Source: JAUXLW01 sp964195005
GTDB taxonomy: Bacteria; Actinomycetota; Acidimicrobiia; Spongiisociales; SHLN01
Assembly (NCBI GenBank): GCA_964195005.1
Contig: CAXMOO010000028.1
Span: 1 to 12,330 of the forward strand
DNA length: 12,330 nt
Direction of reading: 5' to 3'
The position numbers were made by a program, and so were the translations under genes. Below the pieces are notes generated by a model. It had not been told where the DNA came from and searched no databases. It was given only the letters and a program-made list of their open reading frames with translations. Positions 5,464 to 12,330 of the stretch are shown here, piece by piece (the first letter of the stretch is position 1; every line of letters begins with the position of its first letter).

Positions 5464-6906
5464 CTAGCGAGCTCCCCGGCATTCGAGGCACAGGCTTTCG
5501 ATAACAGATAGGACCCCGTGCTGCTCAGGGCCAAGGAGAGACTCGATCTTCTTCATCATCGGGGCCGGCGCGATCGGCAAGCCGCAACGCTCACATGACA
5601 GGGTTTCTTCCTGGTATTGGACCGTGCGGCCCGCCTGGATGAGTCCGAGATCGGTGCGCCTGACGAGCTCGATAGCGTTGTTGCGTATCTCGGGACAACG
5701 GGGCACACACTGACCACAGGCCGTGCAGGCCGCAGCATCGAAACTGATTTCGAGATAGCCATCGAACTGTGCGTGGGCCAGTGCACCGGTGGGGCAAACC
5801 TGGGCGCAGACGGTGCATCCGGTACACGCCTCGGGATCGATCACCACCTCGGCTGTGGGTGAGGCCGGGTGTTCGTCCACCGTCAGGTCGGTGGCTCCGG
5901 CGGCAGCCGCCACCGCTATCAAGATATCTGGTGCGCTACCGGGATTGAACGGCTCTGACAATCCGGCCGGCTGCCATGGGCCGGGCACCACTTCGGCGAG
6001 GGCGGTGCTCACGCGGTCGGCGTCGGTTCCAGCGGCAGCCAACAAACGCCGGCAATAGTCGACGTTACGAAAGACGACCTCGTCATGTCTCAGATCGCAG
6101 CCGGCTTCCGAACACGGACGAGCCACAACCGCGCCGGCACCCATCAGGAGCGGAGCCAGGAGCCACTGCGGAGTGGCCATGGCCGCGCAGGGCAACTCCA
6201 CCTGGTACCACCCCTTCGAGGTGAGGGGCTCTGAGGCCCGCCGGCACCCGTACACGATGCCGGGGGTACTCCGTTCGGTCTCGACGATCGCTTCGATCTG
6301 AGCCGCCACTTGACTGCCTGTCGCGACAGGATGGGTGATGGCACCCGTTGGGCAGGTAGTGACGCACAGCCCGCACGGCTCGCAAATCGACTTGTCGTAT
6401 TCGATGCGACCCGCCGTCCATTGGTAGGCGGTTTGAGGGCAAATCTCTGCACAGGCCCGACAGCCGCCGGCTGCTGCGCAGTTTTCCACCTCAATAAGGG
6501 GAGCAGCCACATACTCAGGTCGGGGAAATCGCAACAGATCCCGCCGGCTGACTTCGCTGGGGAACACCGACTTGGATTGTTCCGGGCGGCTCCCACTAAA
6601 CGCTTCCGCCCGGGCAACGGCTGCTGCCAGGTAGACGCCAAGCCGCTCCGAGTCGCCGTCCGCCTCGCGCAGGTCGACCAGGGGCACCCCGAAAGGATCG
6701 AATCCGGCGGATCGAAGCTCCGATTGCACTAACCCCGGAGAGTATTTGCCGGGCCAGAGTCCAAGCACCAGGCGGTCGGCACTCTCCGCCTCAGCACCGA
6801 TCAACTCGGGTTGGAAGCACAGCCCGGGGACCTCGACAATGTCGAGGTCTGAGCCTTCGGCGGCCACCGCGTCGTGGTCTCCACACAACAGGGCCCGCGT
6901 GCTCAC
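5464..6906 (-). CDS. Multi-cluster iron-sulfur protein with MvhD-like middle domain
   Basis: This 480-residue soluble protein is built for electron transfer. The N-terminal 130 residues have no recognised motif. A first ferredoxin pair follows: C143-x5-C149-x2-C152-x3-C156 and C175, C178, C181, C185. The middle (about 215-310) has Cys at 221, 240, 265, 270 and 285 in a pattern (PC...MGAGAV...PCSEAGC...RRLLAAAG) like the MvhD/FlpD delta subunit of heterodisulfide-linked hydrogenases. A second ferredoxin pair uses C361, C364, C367, C371 and C394, C397, C400, C404. The tail has C438-x2-C441 and C473-x2-C476, possibly a metal knuckle. No signal peptide or membrane helix is seen, so it is likely cytoplasmic. 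The start is GTG at 6906, overlapping the chaperone stop (GTGA), with GGAG 7 nt upstream. Similar proteins occur beside formate dehydrogenase genes, from general knowledge. The role here is inferred. Confidence 0.85.
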   Translation of the reverse strand: MSTRALLCGDHDAVAAEGSDLDIVEVPGLCFQPELIGAEAESADRLVLGLWPGKYSPGLVQSELRSAGFDPFGVPLVDLREADGDSERLGVYLAAAVARAEAFSGSRPEQSKSVFPSEVSRRDLLRFPRPEYVAAPLIEVENCAAAGGCRACAEICPQTAYQWTAGRIEYDKSICEPCGLCVTTCPTGAITHPVATGSQVAAQIEAIVETERSTPGIVYGCRRASEPLTSKGWYQVELPCAAMATPQWLLAPLLMGAGAVVARPCSEAGCDLRHDEVVFRNVDYCRRLLAAAGTDADRVSTALAEVVPGPWQPAGLSEPFNPGSAPDILIAVAAAAGATDLTVDEHPASPTAEVVIDPEACTGCTVCAQVCPTGALAHAQFDGYLEISFDAAACTACGQCVPRCPEIRNNAIELVRRTDLGLIQAGRTVQYQEETLSCERCGLPIAPAPMMKKIESLLGPEQHGVLSVIESLCLECRGAR

Positions 6907-7586
6907 ACCTTGTCTCCGCTCGATACGCCATGGGTCAGGCCGGGGATGAAGTCGTACTCGTGTTTGAGGTAGGCGTCGGTTGCTTCGGTCAAGCGAGCGT
7001 AGAACCGCATGGGATCGGCCGCGGCCACGCGCTCTGCAAAGCGCGGAAACCAGGCCGCCGGATGCTGGCTTATGAACTCGTACTGGTCATGGAGGGCCTT
7101 GTGCACCGTCTCCGACTCCCAATTGGAGGCTCCTTCCGCCTCGCGTCGGCAGAGCTCGGCCATCGTCTCCAATTGCACTGAAATATGATCGACCGACTCG
7201 ACACTGTCGGGCTGCACCTGCACCCCGAGTCGGCGGTAGTTGCGTTCGAGGTCGCTGAGCAACTCGGCCAAACCGCCTCCTTCGGCCGAGGCACGGTAAT
7301 ACGACTCGACCGGCGGGCAGAGGGTGCCGTCGGAGCTTGTCAAAAACAAACGCACATACTCGCTGTGCAGCAGCTCCGCTCCCGGCATGTCCTTGAATGC
7401 GTCGAGGAGCCCGAACCACCAGGGTGCGAACGCGAATCGGTTCACACCGTAGGTGTCGAGATACTCCGCTGACAACTCCAACTCTTGCAGCCTTCGCTCG
7501 TTGGGAGGTAGAAAAGCGGCGGCAAAGAACCGGTAGAGGCCCTGTCTAAGACTGGCCGCTTCAGCCCACTCGTTCTGTTCGTCCAT
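6903..7586 (-). CDS. TorD/DmsD-family molybdoenzyme chaperone
   Basis: The 227-residue product is a cytoplasmic chaperone of the TorD/DmsD/NarJ type, which binds an immature molybdoenzyme, protects it during cofactor insertion and proofreads twin-arginine export. The helical protein shows the family landmarks: EYVRLF (76-81), CPPVESYYR (90-98, the P-x-E-S-x-Y region) and DHISVQLETMAEL (133-145). The length is normal. ATG at 7586 overlaps the stop of the upstream two-helix gene by one base (TGATG), and the stop overlaps the next gene's GTG. Its presence in the operon implies that the catalytic subunit needs dedicated maturation and is probably exported. Assignment to a named member (TorD, DmsD or other) is not attempted. 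Confidence 0.9.
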   Translation of the reverse strand: MDEQNEWAEAASLRQGLYRFFAAAFLPPNERRLQELELSAEYLDTYGVNRFAFAPWWFGLLDAFKDMPGAELLHSEYVRLFLTSSDGTLCPPVESYYRASAEGGGLAELLSDLERNYRRLGVQVQPDSVESVDHISVQLETMAELCRREAEGASNWESETVHKALHDQYEFISQHPAAWFPRFAERVAAADPMRFYARLTEATDAYLKHEYDFIPGLTHGVSSGDKV

Positions 7587-7816
7587 CAGTCGACCCGGTG
7601 GGGCACGTCGTCGGGGCGGTCGGGCAACAGCTCATAGACGAGCGCCGCCGAGAACGTCAGGACGACGCCCACGATGAACACGAGACCGGCAAAGTCCATC
7701 CGGGGATCTGCGTTGTCCACGCTCGAGGCGCCCCAGGGAGCGGCCAGACCAAAGTAGCTAATCGCCATGAGGGCCAGCCCCGTCACGACCATCAAAGTCG
7801 TCAATGTTCTACGCAT
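7586..7816 (-). CDS. Small two-helix membrane protein in the molybdoenzyme operon
   Basis: The 76-residue product has two hydrophobic segments, about 4-26 and 42-63, joined by a short polar loop containing Asp and Asn, with a charged C-terminal tail (PDRPDD). The basic MRR start suggests that the N-terminus is cytoplasmic, which would place the loop outside and the tail inside. No family was recognised. It is very likely real: a strong GGAGGTGA lies 6 nt before the ATG at 7816, the gene overlaps the end of the anchor gene by 8 nt, and its stop overlaps the chaperone start. By position it could be an extra membrane subunit or assembly factor of the molybdoenzyme complex. No heme-binding His pair is present inside the helices. 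Confidence 0.8.
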   Translation of the reverse strand: MRRTLTTLMVVTGLALMAISYFGLAAPWGASSVDNADPRMDFAGLVFIVGVVLTFSAALVYELLPDRPDDVPHRVD

Positions 7817-9137
7817 CTGCCATCACCTCCCTCTCAGATTCGTCTAGTGGTAACAAGGGGAATGACTTCATGAACAGGCCGATCAGTAGCGCTCCCAACG
7901 CCAGGATTCCTGCCACGACCGCCCATTCGATCCAGGACGGTGTGTACGAGCCAACGTCGTACGGCAACAGGGTCCCATGAGTCTGGGACGGCACCACGAT
8001 GAGGTACCGCTTGCCGACTGCAGCCAGGTTGACGAGGACACCCGAGGCGACCAGCCACCCAATGTTCCATCGGCTGTTGAGAGCCTGGTAGGCGAGGATG
8101 GCGACAGGCATCACCAGTGCCGCCACCGACCCCCAGTAGATCCACGCGTACTCTCCTGTGAGCAGTGCGTCGGAAAGTGCTTTCTCAGCTTCTGGTGTGT
8201 TGTAGAGCAGCGTGAGCAGCTCCACCATCATGAAGTAGAGGTAGACGAGAAGGGTCACCAGCAGGAAACGGCCCAGCCAGGCGAAGATCTCGATGCGCAG
8301 CCGGTCCCGCACACCAAGCGTTCGGCGGGCGATCGCCGCCAGGATGAGGAGATGTCCTATGCCGGAAACCCCGGCCAGTGCTACGAAAGCCGGCGCCTGC
8401 AGGGTGCCATACCAACCCGGTCGCCCGACCTGCAACCCGAAAACGAAGCCGAGCGTCGAGTGAGCGATGATCAGCAGTGGGATTATGGCCAGGGCAAGCC
8501 AGAAGCTGGCAGTCCAGTGTCGCCGTCGTTCCCGCTCGGTGTCCTGGTATCCAGCGGCCCATCTGCGGTGGAACCCCTGCAATCTGCTCGGCACCTTGCT
8601 GAGCACCGCGGCATCGCGCCTTCCCCCGAGGTAGGTGTATACGAGGCTGGCGAACAGGTATCCCGCTATCACAAGTGTGAAGGTCCCGAAAAACGGGGAT
8701 TGGGGCCGGGCATACCGGAAGAGATTGATGATCCCTCTGATCGGCTGGCCAAGATCGACGATGATCGCCAGGCCTCCGAGAATCAACGACACGACCGTCA
8801 GGACTTCGGCCATCCGCGCCACCGGCGCCAGCTTCTCCAATCTGAAGAGACGGATTAGCGCCGCCAGGGTGATGCCGGCGAAGCTCACACCAATCAGGTA
8901 CACCACCATGGTGATGTACAAGCCCCAAGTGGCGCCGCCCATGGTTCCGACGTCGCGCATGCCGGTCGCGCCCATTCCTTCGGTGTACTCCCGGAAATAG
9001 GCGTAGCCCCCGAAGCCGGCGATGAGAATGCCGACAGCGAAGAAGACCTTCCAGCCGCTATTGAATCGGCCGATGCCCTGGGGAAGTGAGGGTTCACCTC
9101 GGGGAACTGGACGTTCGGTGAGTGTTTTCGTTGCCAT
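7809..9137 (-). CDS. NrfD/PsrC-family membrane anchor subunit
   Basis: The 442-residue product is an integral membrane subunit of the NrfD/PsrC (polysulfide reductase C) family, which exchanges electrons between the quinone pool and the ferredoxin subunit. About ten hydrophobic segments are visible: 31-48, 70-95, 110-130, 148-170, 210-232, 246-268, 286-310, 330-350, 360-376 and 402-424. Family-type sequence includes DLGQP (128-132), with SP in the next loop, and AHSTLGFVFGLQVGRPGW (225-242). This is longer than the eight-helix PsrC and matches the ten-helix subfamily. ATG at 9137 is preceded by GAGGGTG. It begins 3 nt after the ferredoxin stop, and its end overlaps the small membrane gene. 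Whether it feeds or drains the quinone pool depends on the unknown substrate. Confidence 0.92.
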   Translation of the reverse strand: MATKTLTERPVPRGEPSLPQGIGRFNSGWKVFFAVGILIAGFGGYAYFREYTEGMGATGMRDVGTMGGATWGLYITMVVYLIGVSFAGITLAALIRLFRLEKLAPVARMAEVLTVVSLILGGLAIIVDLGQPIRGIINLFRYARPQSPFFGTFTLVIAGYLFASLVYTYLGGRRDAAVLSKVPSRLQGFHRRWAAGYQDTERERRRHWTASFWLALAIIPLLIIAHSTLGFVFGLQVGRPGWYGTLQAPAFVALAGVSGIGHLLILAAIARRTLGVRDRLRIEIFAWLGRFLLVTLLVYLYFMMVELLTLLYNTPEAEKALSDALLTGEYAWIYWGSVAALVMPVAILAYQALNSRWNIGWLVASGVLVNLAAVGKRYLIVVPSQTHGTLLPYDVGSYTPSWIEWAVVAGILALGALLIGLFMKSFPLLPLDESEREVMADA

Positions 9138-9140
9138 GAC

Positions 9141-9887
9141 TCACACCCTCGCTTTCGGCCGTTCAATTTCACGCACTTCACTGCTGGGAGGCTTGCCACC
9201 CACATACATCACGCTGGGCTCCGTTCCCGCTTCCTCCAACAGACGCCAGGGGGACTTCTCGCGGATGAACGCGCTGATGGGACTTTCGGGGTCCTCGACA
9301 TCGCCGAATCGCAAGGCCTGCACCGGACATGTCTCGACGCACGCGGGTAGAAGGCCCTTTTCGACTCGATGCACGCAGAACGTGCACTTCTCCATGACCC
9401 CCTTGGCATGGCCCCCGCCGGCGGTATGGCGCTGTTCTTCGCCATATTTGCCCTCGAGGTCGGGGTTCTTGTATGCCGGGACCGCCCCACCGGTGACGCC
9501 TGTGAGGACCGGGTCTTTCCAGTCGATCGCATCGGAGTAGTAGGACTTCGCCGGCTTGCTCCAGTTGAAGTAGTTGACGCCATACGGGCACGCCAGCTCG
9601 CAGTAGCGACAGCCGATGCAGCGGTCGAAGTCGGTGAGGACCAACCCATCGTCGCGTTTGAAGCGCGCCCCAACCGGGCACACCTTCACGCACGGAGCGT
9701 TGTCGCAGTGCTGGCATGGTCGGGGGAGGAAGCTGATCTCGGTGTCTGGAAACTCGCCCTGTTCGAACCGGAAGACGTACATCCAGAACACACTTTCGAC
9801 AGTGTTGTTCTCGATTTTGCATGCTTCCATGCAGGCACGACAGCCCTGGCACCGGTCGAGGTCGACAACCATCGCATACTTGGTCAT
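9141..9887 (-). CDS. Four-cluster ferredoxin subunit (DmsB/PsrB type)
   Basis: The 248-residue product is the electron-transfer subunit of a complex iron-sulfur molybdoenzyme, linking the catalytic subunit to the membrane anchor. Four cysteine groups are intact: C13, C16, C19, C23; C58, C61, C66, C70; C90, C93, C96, C100; and C168, C171, C183, C187 with the wide x11 spacing usual for the last group. All sixteen ligands are Cys, so four [4Fe-4S] clusters are expected. No signal peptide is seen, which fits piggyback export with a twin-arginine catalytic subunit, as known for this family. The insert at about 105-165 between the third and fourth groups is longer than in some DmsB proteins and Gly-rich. 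The ATG at 9887 overlaps the preceding stop by one base (TGATG), and GGAGGTGA lies 6 nt upstream. Confidence 0.95.
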   Translation of the reverse strand: MTKYAMVVDLDRCQGCRACMEACKIENNTVESVFWMYVFRFEQGEFPDTEISFLPRPCQHCDNAPCVKVCPVGARFKRDDGLVLTDFDRCIGCRYCELACPYGVNYFNWSKPAKSYYSDAIDWKDPVLTGVTGGAVPAYKNPDLEGKYGEEQRHTAGGGHAKGVMEKCTFCVHRVEKGLLPACVETCPVQALRFGDVEDPESPISAFIREKSPWRLLEEAGTEPSVMYVGGKPPSSEVREIERPKARV

Positions 9888-12330
9888 CAGACCTCACCTC
9901 CCTTCCGAACCTTGACCTTCACATGGAAGGACTGATCGGCAGTGTTCGTCATGTAGCCCTCGCCCGTGTAATAGATCTCGTTGGGAGAGGGTCCCTGGCC
10001 TTTGTTCACCGGGTGAGTCCACAAACCGAAATGGTGAGGGAGCCCCACGACGTCGGGACGAATCCCCTCGCAGTAGGCGGCGACCGTCGTGAGGCTCCTG
10101 GTCTCACCGGTTACCGCGTTCTGCGACTCAACCGTGACGGTGTCTCCATCATCGATGCCAAGCGGCTTCGCCGTCCGCGGATTGATGTCCAGCCGACTGC
10201 CGGGCGCCAACTCAGCGAGGAGAGGGACGAAGCTGGTCCGCGACTGCTTGTGCTCGATCATGTGGTAACTGATCATGTAAAGGTCGTAGTCGGGTGGGGA
10301 GTTCTCCATCGTCGGCGCCCGCCAGGTGGGTAACGCCGTGTAGTCGCGCCAATAGATCTCGTCGGCGCCTTTGTCCTTCATCTTGTTCTGAGCGATGAAC
10401 AGGCTTTCGCCGTAGAGACGATGGACCTTGCCGCCAAATGGTGGGTCTGTGGCGTAGCCGTAGAGCTTGGTGGGACTCACGAGGCCCTTGACCAGCACGC
10501 CGTTGGTTTCGAAATACGAGACGCCCTCGACTCCCTGGGTTTTCGCCCAACGGTCGAAAATGTCCCTCACCTCGGGCTTCCGGTCGAGGGGAAGCGCCAG
10601 ATTGTCTTCGAGCTTCAGTTCCTTATTCACTATCTCGATGTAGCCGCCTTCGCCGAACAGGGTTCCGAGCTTTTCTGTTAGGTCGAGGTAGATATCGATT
10701 TCACCCCGGGATTCGAACATGGGCGCCATCGGTGGTACCCGTAGCGTGACTGCGTCGAAGTAAACGTCGGTAGCGTTGATCGGGCCTTCCCATTTCTCGA
10801 TGGTGGCCGCAGGCAGCACCACGTCGGCGAAATAGTCGGCAGTTTCTGACAACCATGGGCTGATAACCGCGACGAATTTGAACTTCTTGTAGGACTCGAA
10901 AATTTCGCCCTGGGAGGGGAAGGAGACGAGTGGGTTGACCATGTGAAGGATCGCTACTTCGGGAATCTGCTCCACGTCGTATTTGGCGGGATCCAGCATC
11001 ACCTTGGCGACGATCCCGGGGAACCCGGTGTTGATGGGGAAATACCGGCTGTTCTTGAGTGTGTAGTTGTAGGGCGGATCTTCTACCGTCAGCTCCTCGA
11101 ACGCGTCGTGGTTCTTATGGATTTTCCAGGTGAAGTCGGCCATCTGGCCGCCGACTGCCCCCACGGCTCCGACCAGCATGGAAACCGTCGCCATGGCGCG
11201 CACGGTTTGGAAACCGAGCTCTTGCTGGGCCATGTGATACGCCATGATCCCGACCGGCCGATATGGGATCTTGACGCCGTCGACCACAGTGGTGGAGCCG
11301 ATCTTGGCGTTCTCGCCAAACTCGATGGCCACTCGCCGGATGTCGGCGGCCGGTATCCCGGTGACGCCGGCAGCCCAATCGGCCGGGTACCGGCCGACGT
11401 GTCCTTTGAAAGCCTCGAAAGCAGTTCGAAACGTCTCGCCACCCACCTCGAAAGAGCCCTCGAGCGCCGGGACGGCGGCCTCCTCGAAGGATCTGGTGCT
11501 TCCGGTGGCCTCGTCCCACACCTGCGGGAGCTCATTGGCGCGCAAGAAGGTCCCATCCTCCTTGAGGAGATAGGGGGCGTTGGTATAGGTGGTGAGGTAT
11601 TCGCGGTCGATGAACCCTTGCGAGATCAATTCGTTGCATAAAGCCAATGCCAACGCCAGGTCGGTTCCAGGGCGGATCGGGAGCCAGGAGTCGGCGAATG
11701 GTCCGGCGCTGCGGAGTCGCGGATCGATGTGAGTGATCTTCATGCCCCGCTCCCGCGCGGCCACCATGTGACGGGGCCAGGTGATCCAGCAGAACTTGTT
11801 CCCGCCGGCATTCGTGATATTCCAACCCCACGAAAGCATGTAGTTGCATTCTCGAAAGTCGGGGTGCATCACGGCGTGGGGCCCGAGCGTGTACTCGATC
11901 GCCCGGTAGCCGGCATCGGAGCAGTAGGCACCGTGGCCCAGCTTCTCGCATCCGAGAGACTTGACAAAAGCGTCGTCGTAGAAGTCCCCCGCCTTGCTCC
12001 GCCCCTTCTGCCACAGGACGAGCTTGGGATCGCGTTCCCGCACCTCGTTGACTCGTTGGGCCACGATGTCGAGCGCTTCGTCCCAGGAGGCTTGCCGCCA
12101 CTGGCCGGTCTCGCCCTTGCCGTTTGTCCGCACCAGGGGTGTCTTGACCCGGTTCGGGTCGTATATCGAGATGATCTGCGCCTGTCCTTTCGGGCACAAT
12201 TTCCCCCGGTTACGGGGGTTGGCCGGGTGGCCGTCGAACTTGATGACGCGACCGTCGATGCGCCGAGCCAGCATCCCGCAGTCCTGTTTCCCAATCCAGC
12301 ATGTGGTGGGAACCACATCTTCGACGGCCG
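9887..12330 (-). CDS. Molybdopterin oxidoreductase catalytic subunit, DMSO reductase family (5' end outside window)
   Basis: This is the catalytic subunit binding bis-MGD, with 813 residues visible. The frame is open through the right edge, so a GTG at 12316 is not a credible start and any twin-arginine signal would lie outside. Numbering from that GTG codon, the N-terminal cluster motif reads CWIGKQDC (6-13) and LCPKG (40-44): Cys6, Cys13 and Cys41 are present, but Gly9 replaces the expected second Cys. Lys43 matches the conserved basic residue between cluster and pterin. HGAYCSDAG (128-136) places Cys132 as the likely metal ligand, as in polysulfide or thiosulfate reductase-like enzymes. 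SWGWN, THIDPR, SETADYFADVVLPA and the C-terminal pterin domain (SRLDINPRTA, GLPHHFG) follow in normal order. Substrate unknown; PsrA/PhsA-like is the closest broad description I can give. Confidence 0.93.
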   Translation of the reverse strand, partial: AVEDVVPTTCWIGKQDCGMLARRIDGRVIKFDGHPANPRNRGKLCPKGQAQIISIYDPNRVKTPLVRTNGKGETGQWRQASWDEALDIVAQRVNEVRERDPKLVLWQKGRSKAGDFYDDAFVKSLGCEKLGHGAYCSDAGYRAIEYTLGPHAVMHPDFRECNYMLSWGWNITNAGGNKFCWITWPRHMVAARERGMKITHIDPRLRSAGPFADSWLPIRPGTDLALALALCNELISQGFIDREYLTTYTNAPYLLKEDGTFLRANELPQVWDEATGSTRSFEEAAVPALEGSFEVGGETFRTAFEAFKGHVGRYPADWAAGVTGIPAADIRRVAIEFGENAKIGSTTVVDGVKIPYRPVGIMAYHMAQQELGFQTVRAMATVSMLVGAVGAVGGQMADFTWKIHKNHDAFEELTVEDPPYNYTLKNSRYFPINTGFPGIVAKVMLDPAKYDVEQIPEVAILHMVNPLVSFPSQGEIFESYKKFKFVAVISPWLSETADYFADVVLPAATIEKWEGPINATDVYFDAVTLRVPPMAPMFESRGEIDIYLDLTEKLGTLFGEGGYIEIVNKELKLEDNLALPLDRKPEVRDIFDRWAKTQGVEGVSYFETNGVLVKGLVSPTKLYGYATDPPFGGKVHRLYGESLFIAQNKMKDKGADEIYWRDYTALPTWRAPTMENSPPDYDLYMISYHMIEHKQSRTSFVPLLAELAPGSRLDINPRTAKPLGIDDGDTVTVESQNAVTGETRSLTTVAAYCEGIRPDVVGLPHHFGLWTHPVNKGQGPSPNEIYYTGEGYMTNTADQSFHVKVKVRKGGEV

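Noticed and set aside
7977..8858. 293-residue open frame on the plus strand
   Set aside because: Antisense to the NrfD-type gene. Its highly polar composition is what the complement of a membrane-protein gene gives.
12314..12316. GTG as the true start of the molybdoenzyme gene
   Set aside because: It lies five codons before the first cluster Cys, leaves no room for a signal peptide, and the frame stays open to the window edge. The gene is simply cut.

Overview
The window is a GC-rich bacterial segment in which every protein gene I can support lies on the minus strand, so it is best read from right to left. GTG starts, strong GGAGGTGA-type ribosome binding sites and stop/start overlaps (TGATG, GTGA) are common. 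This style, with the gene content, fits a high-GC Gram-positive or a similar environmental bacterium (an actinobacterial lineage is my guess), but no phylogenetic marker here fixes the taxon.

Right part (12330 down to 5464): a tightly packed operon for a complex iron-sulfur molybdoenzyme. In transcription order it encodes a catalytic subunit of the DMSO reductase family (5' end outside the window), a four-cluster ferredoxin subunit, a ten-helix NrfD/PsrC-type quinone-interacting membrane anchor, a 76-residue two-helix membrane protein, a TorD/DmsD-type chaperone, and a 480-residue multi-cluster iron-sulfur protein with an MvhD-like middle segment. Junctions are 3-nt gaps or overlaps of 1 to 8 nt, so the six genes are probably transcribed and translated together. 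The first three products should form a respiratory membrane complex matured by the chaperone. The last product could pass electrons in the cytoplasm. The substrate is not identifiable from sequence alone. The catalytic subunit has Gly where the second Cys of its N-terminal [4Fe-4S] motif is expected.

Middle (5463 down to 1882): after a 124-nt gap with inverted-repeat structure come hydantoinase/oxoprolinase A- and B-type genes, coupled by a GTGA overlap. They encode an ATP-dependent amide-ring hydrolase or a related carboxylase.

Left part (1881 down to 1): a six-helix membrane protein of unknown function (1097-1729) is followed by a 396-nt gene-free stretch. That stretch holds the 3' half of a CAT-anticodon tRNA on the plus strand and a hairpin-rich leader. 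The leader precedes a beta-eliminating lyase most like tyrosine phenol-lyase, cut by the left edge after 233 residues. Long plus-strand frames in this window are antisense shadows of these genes.
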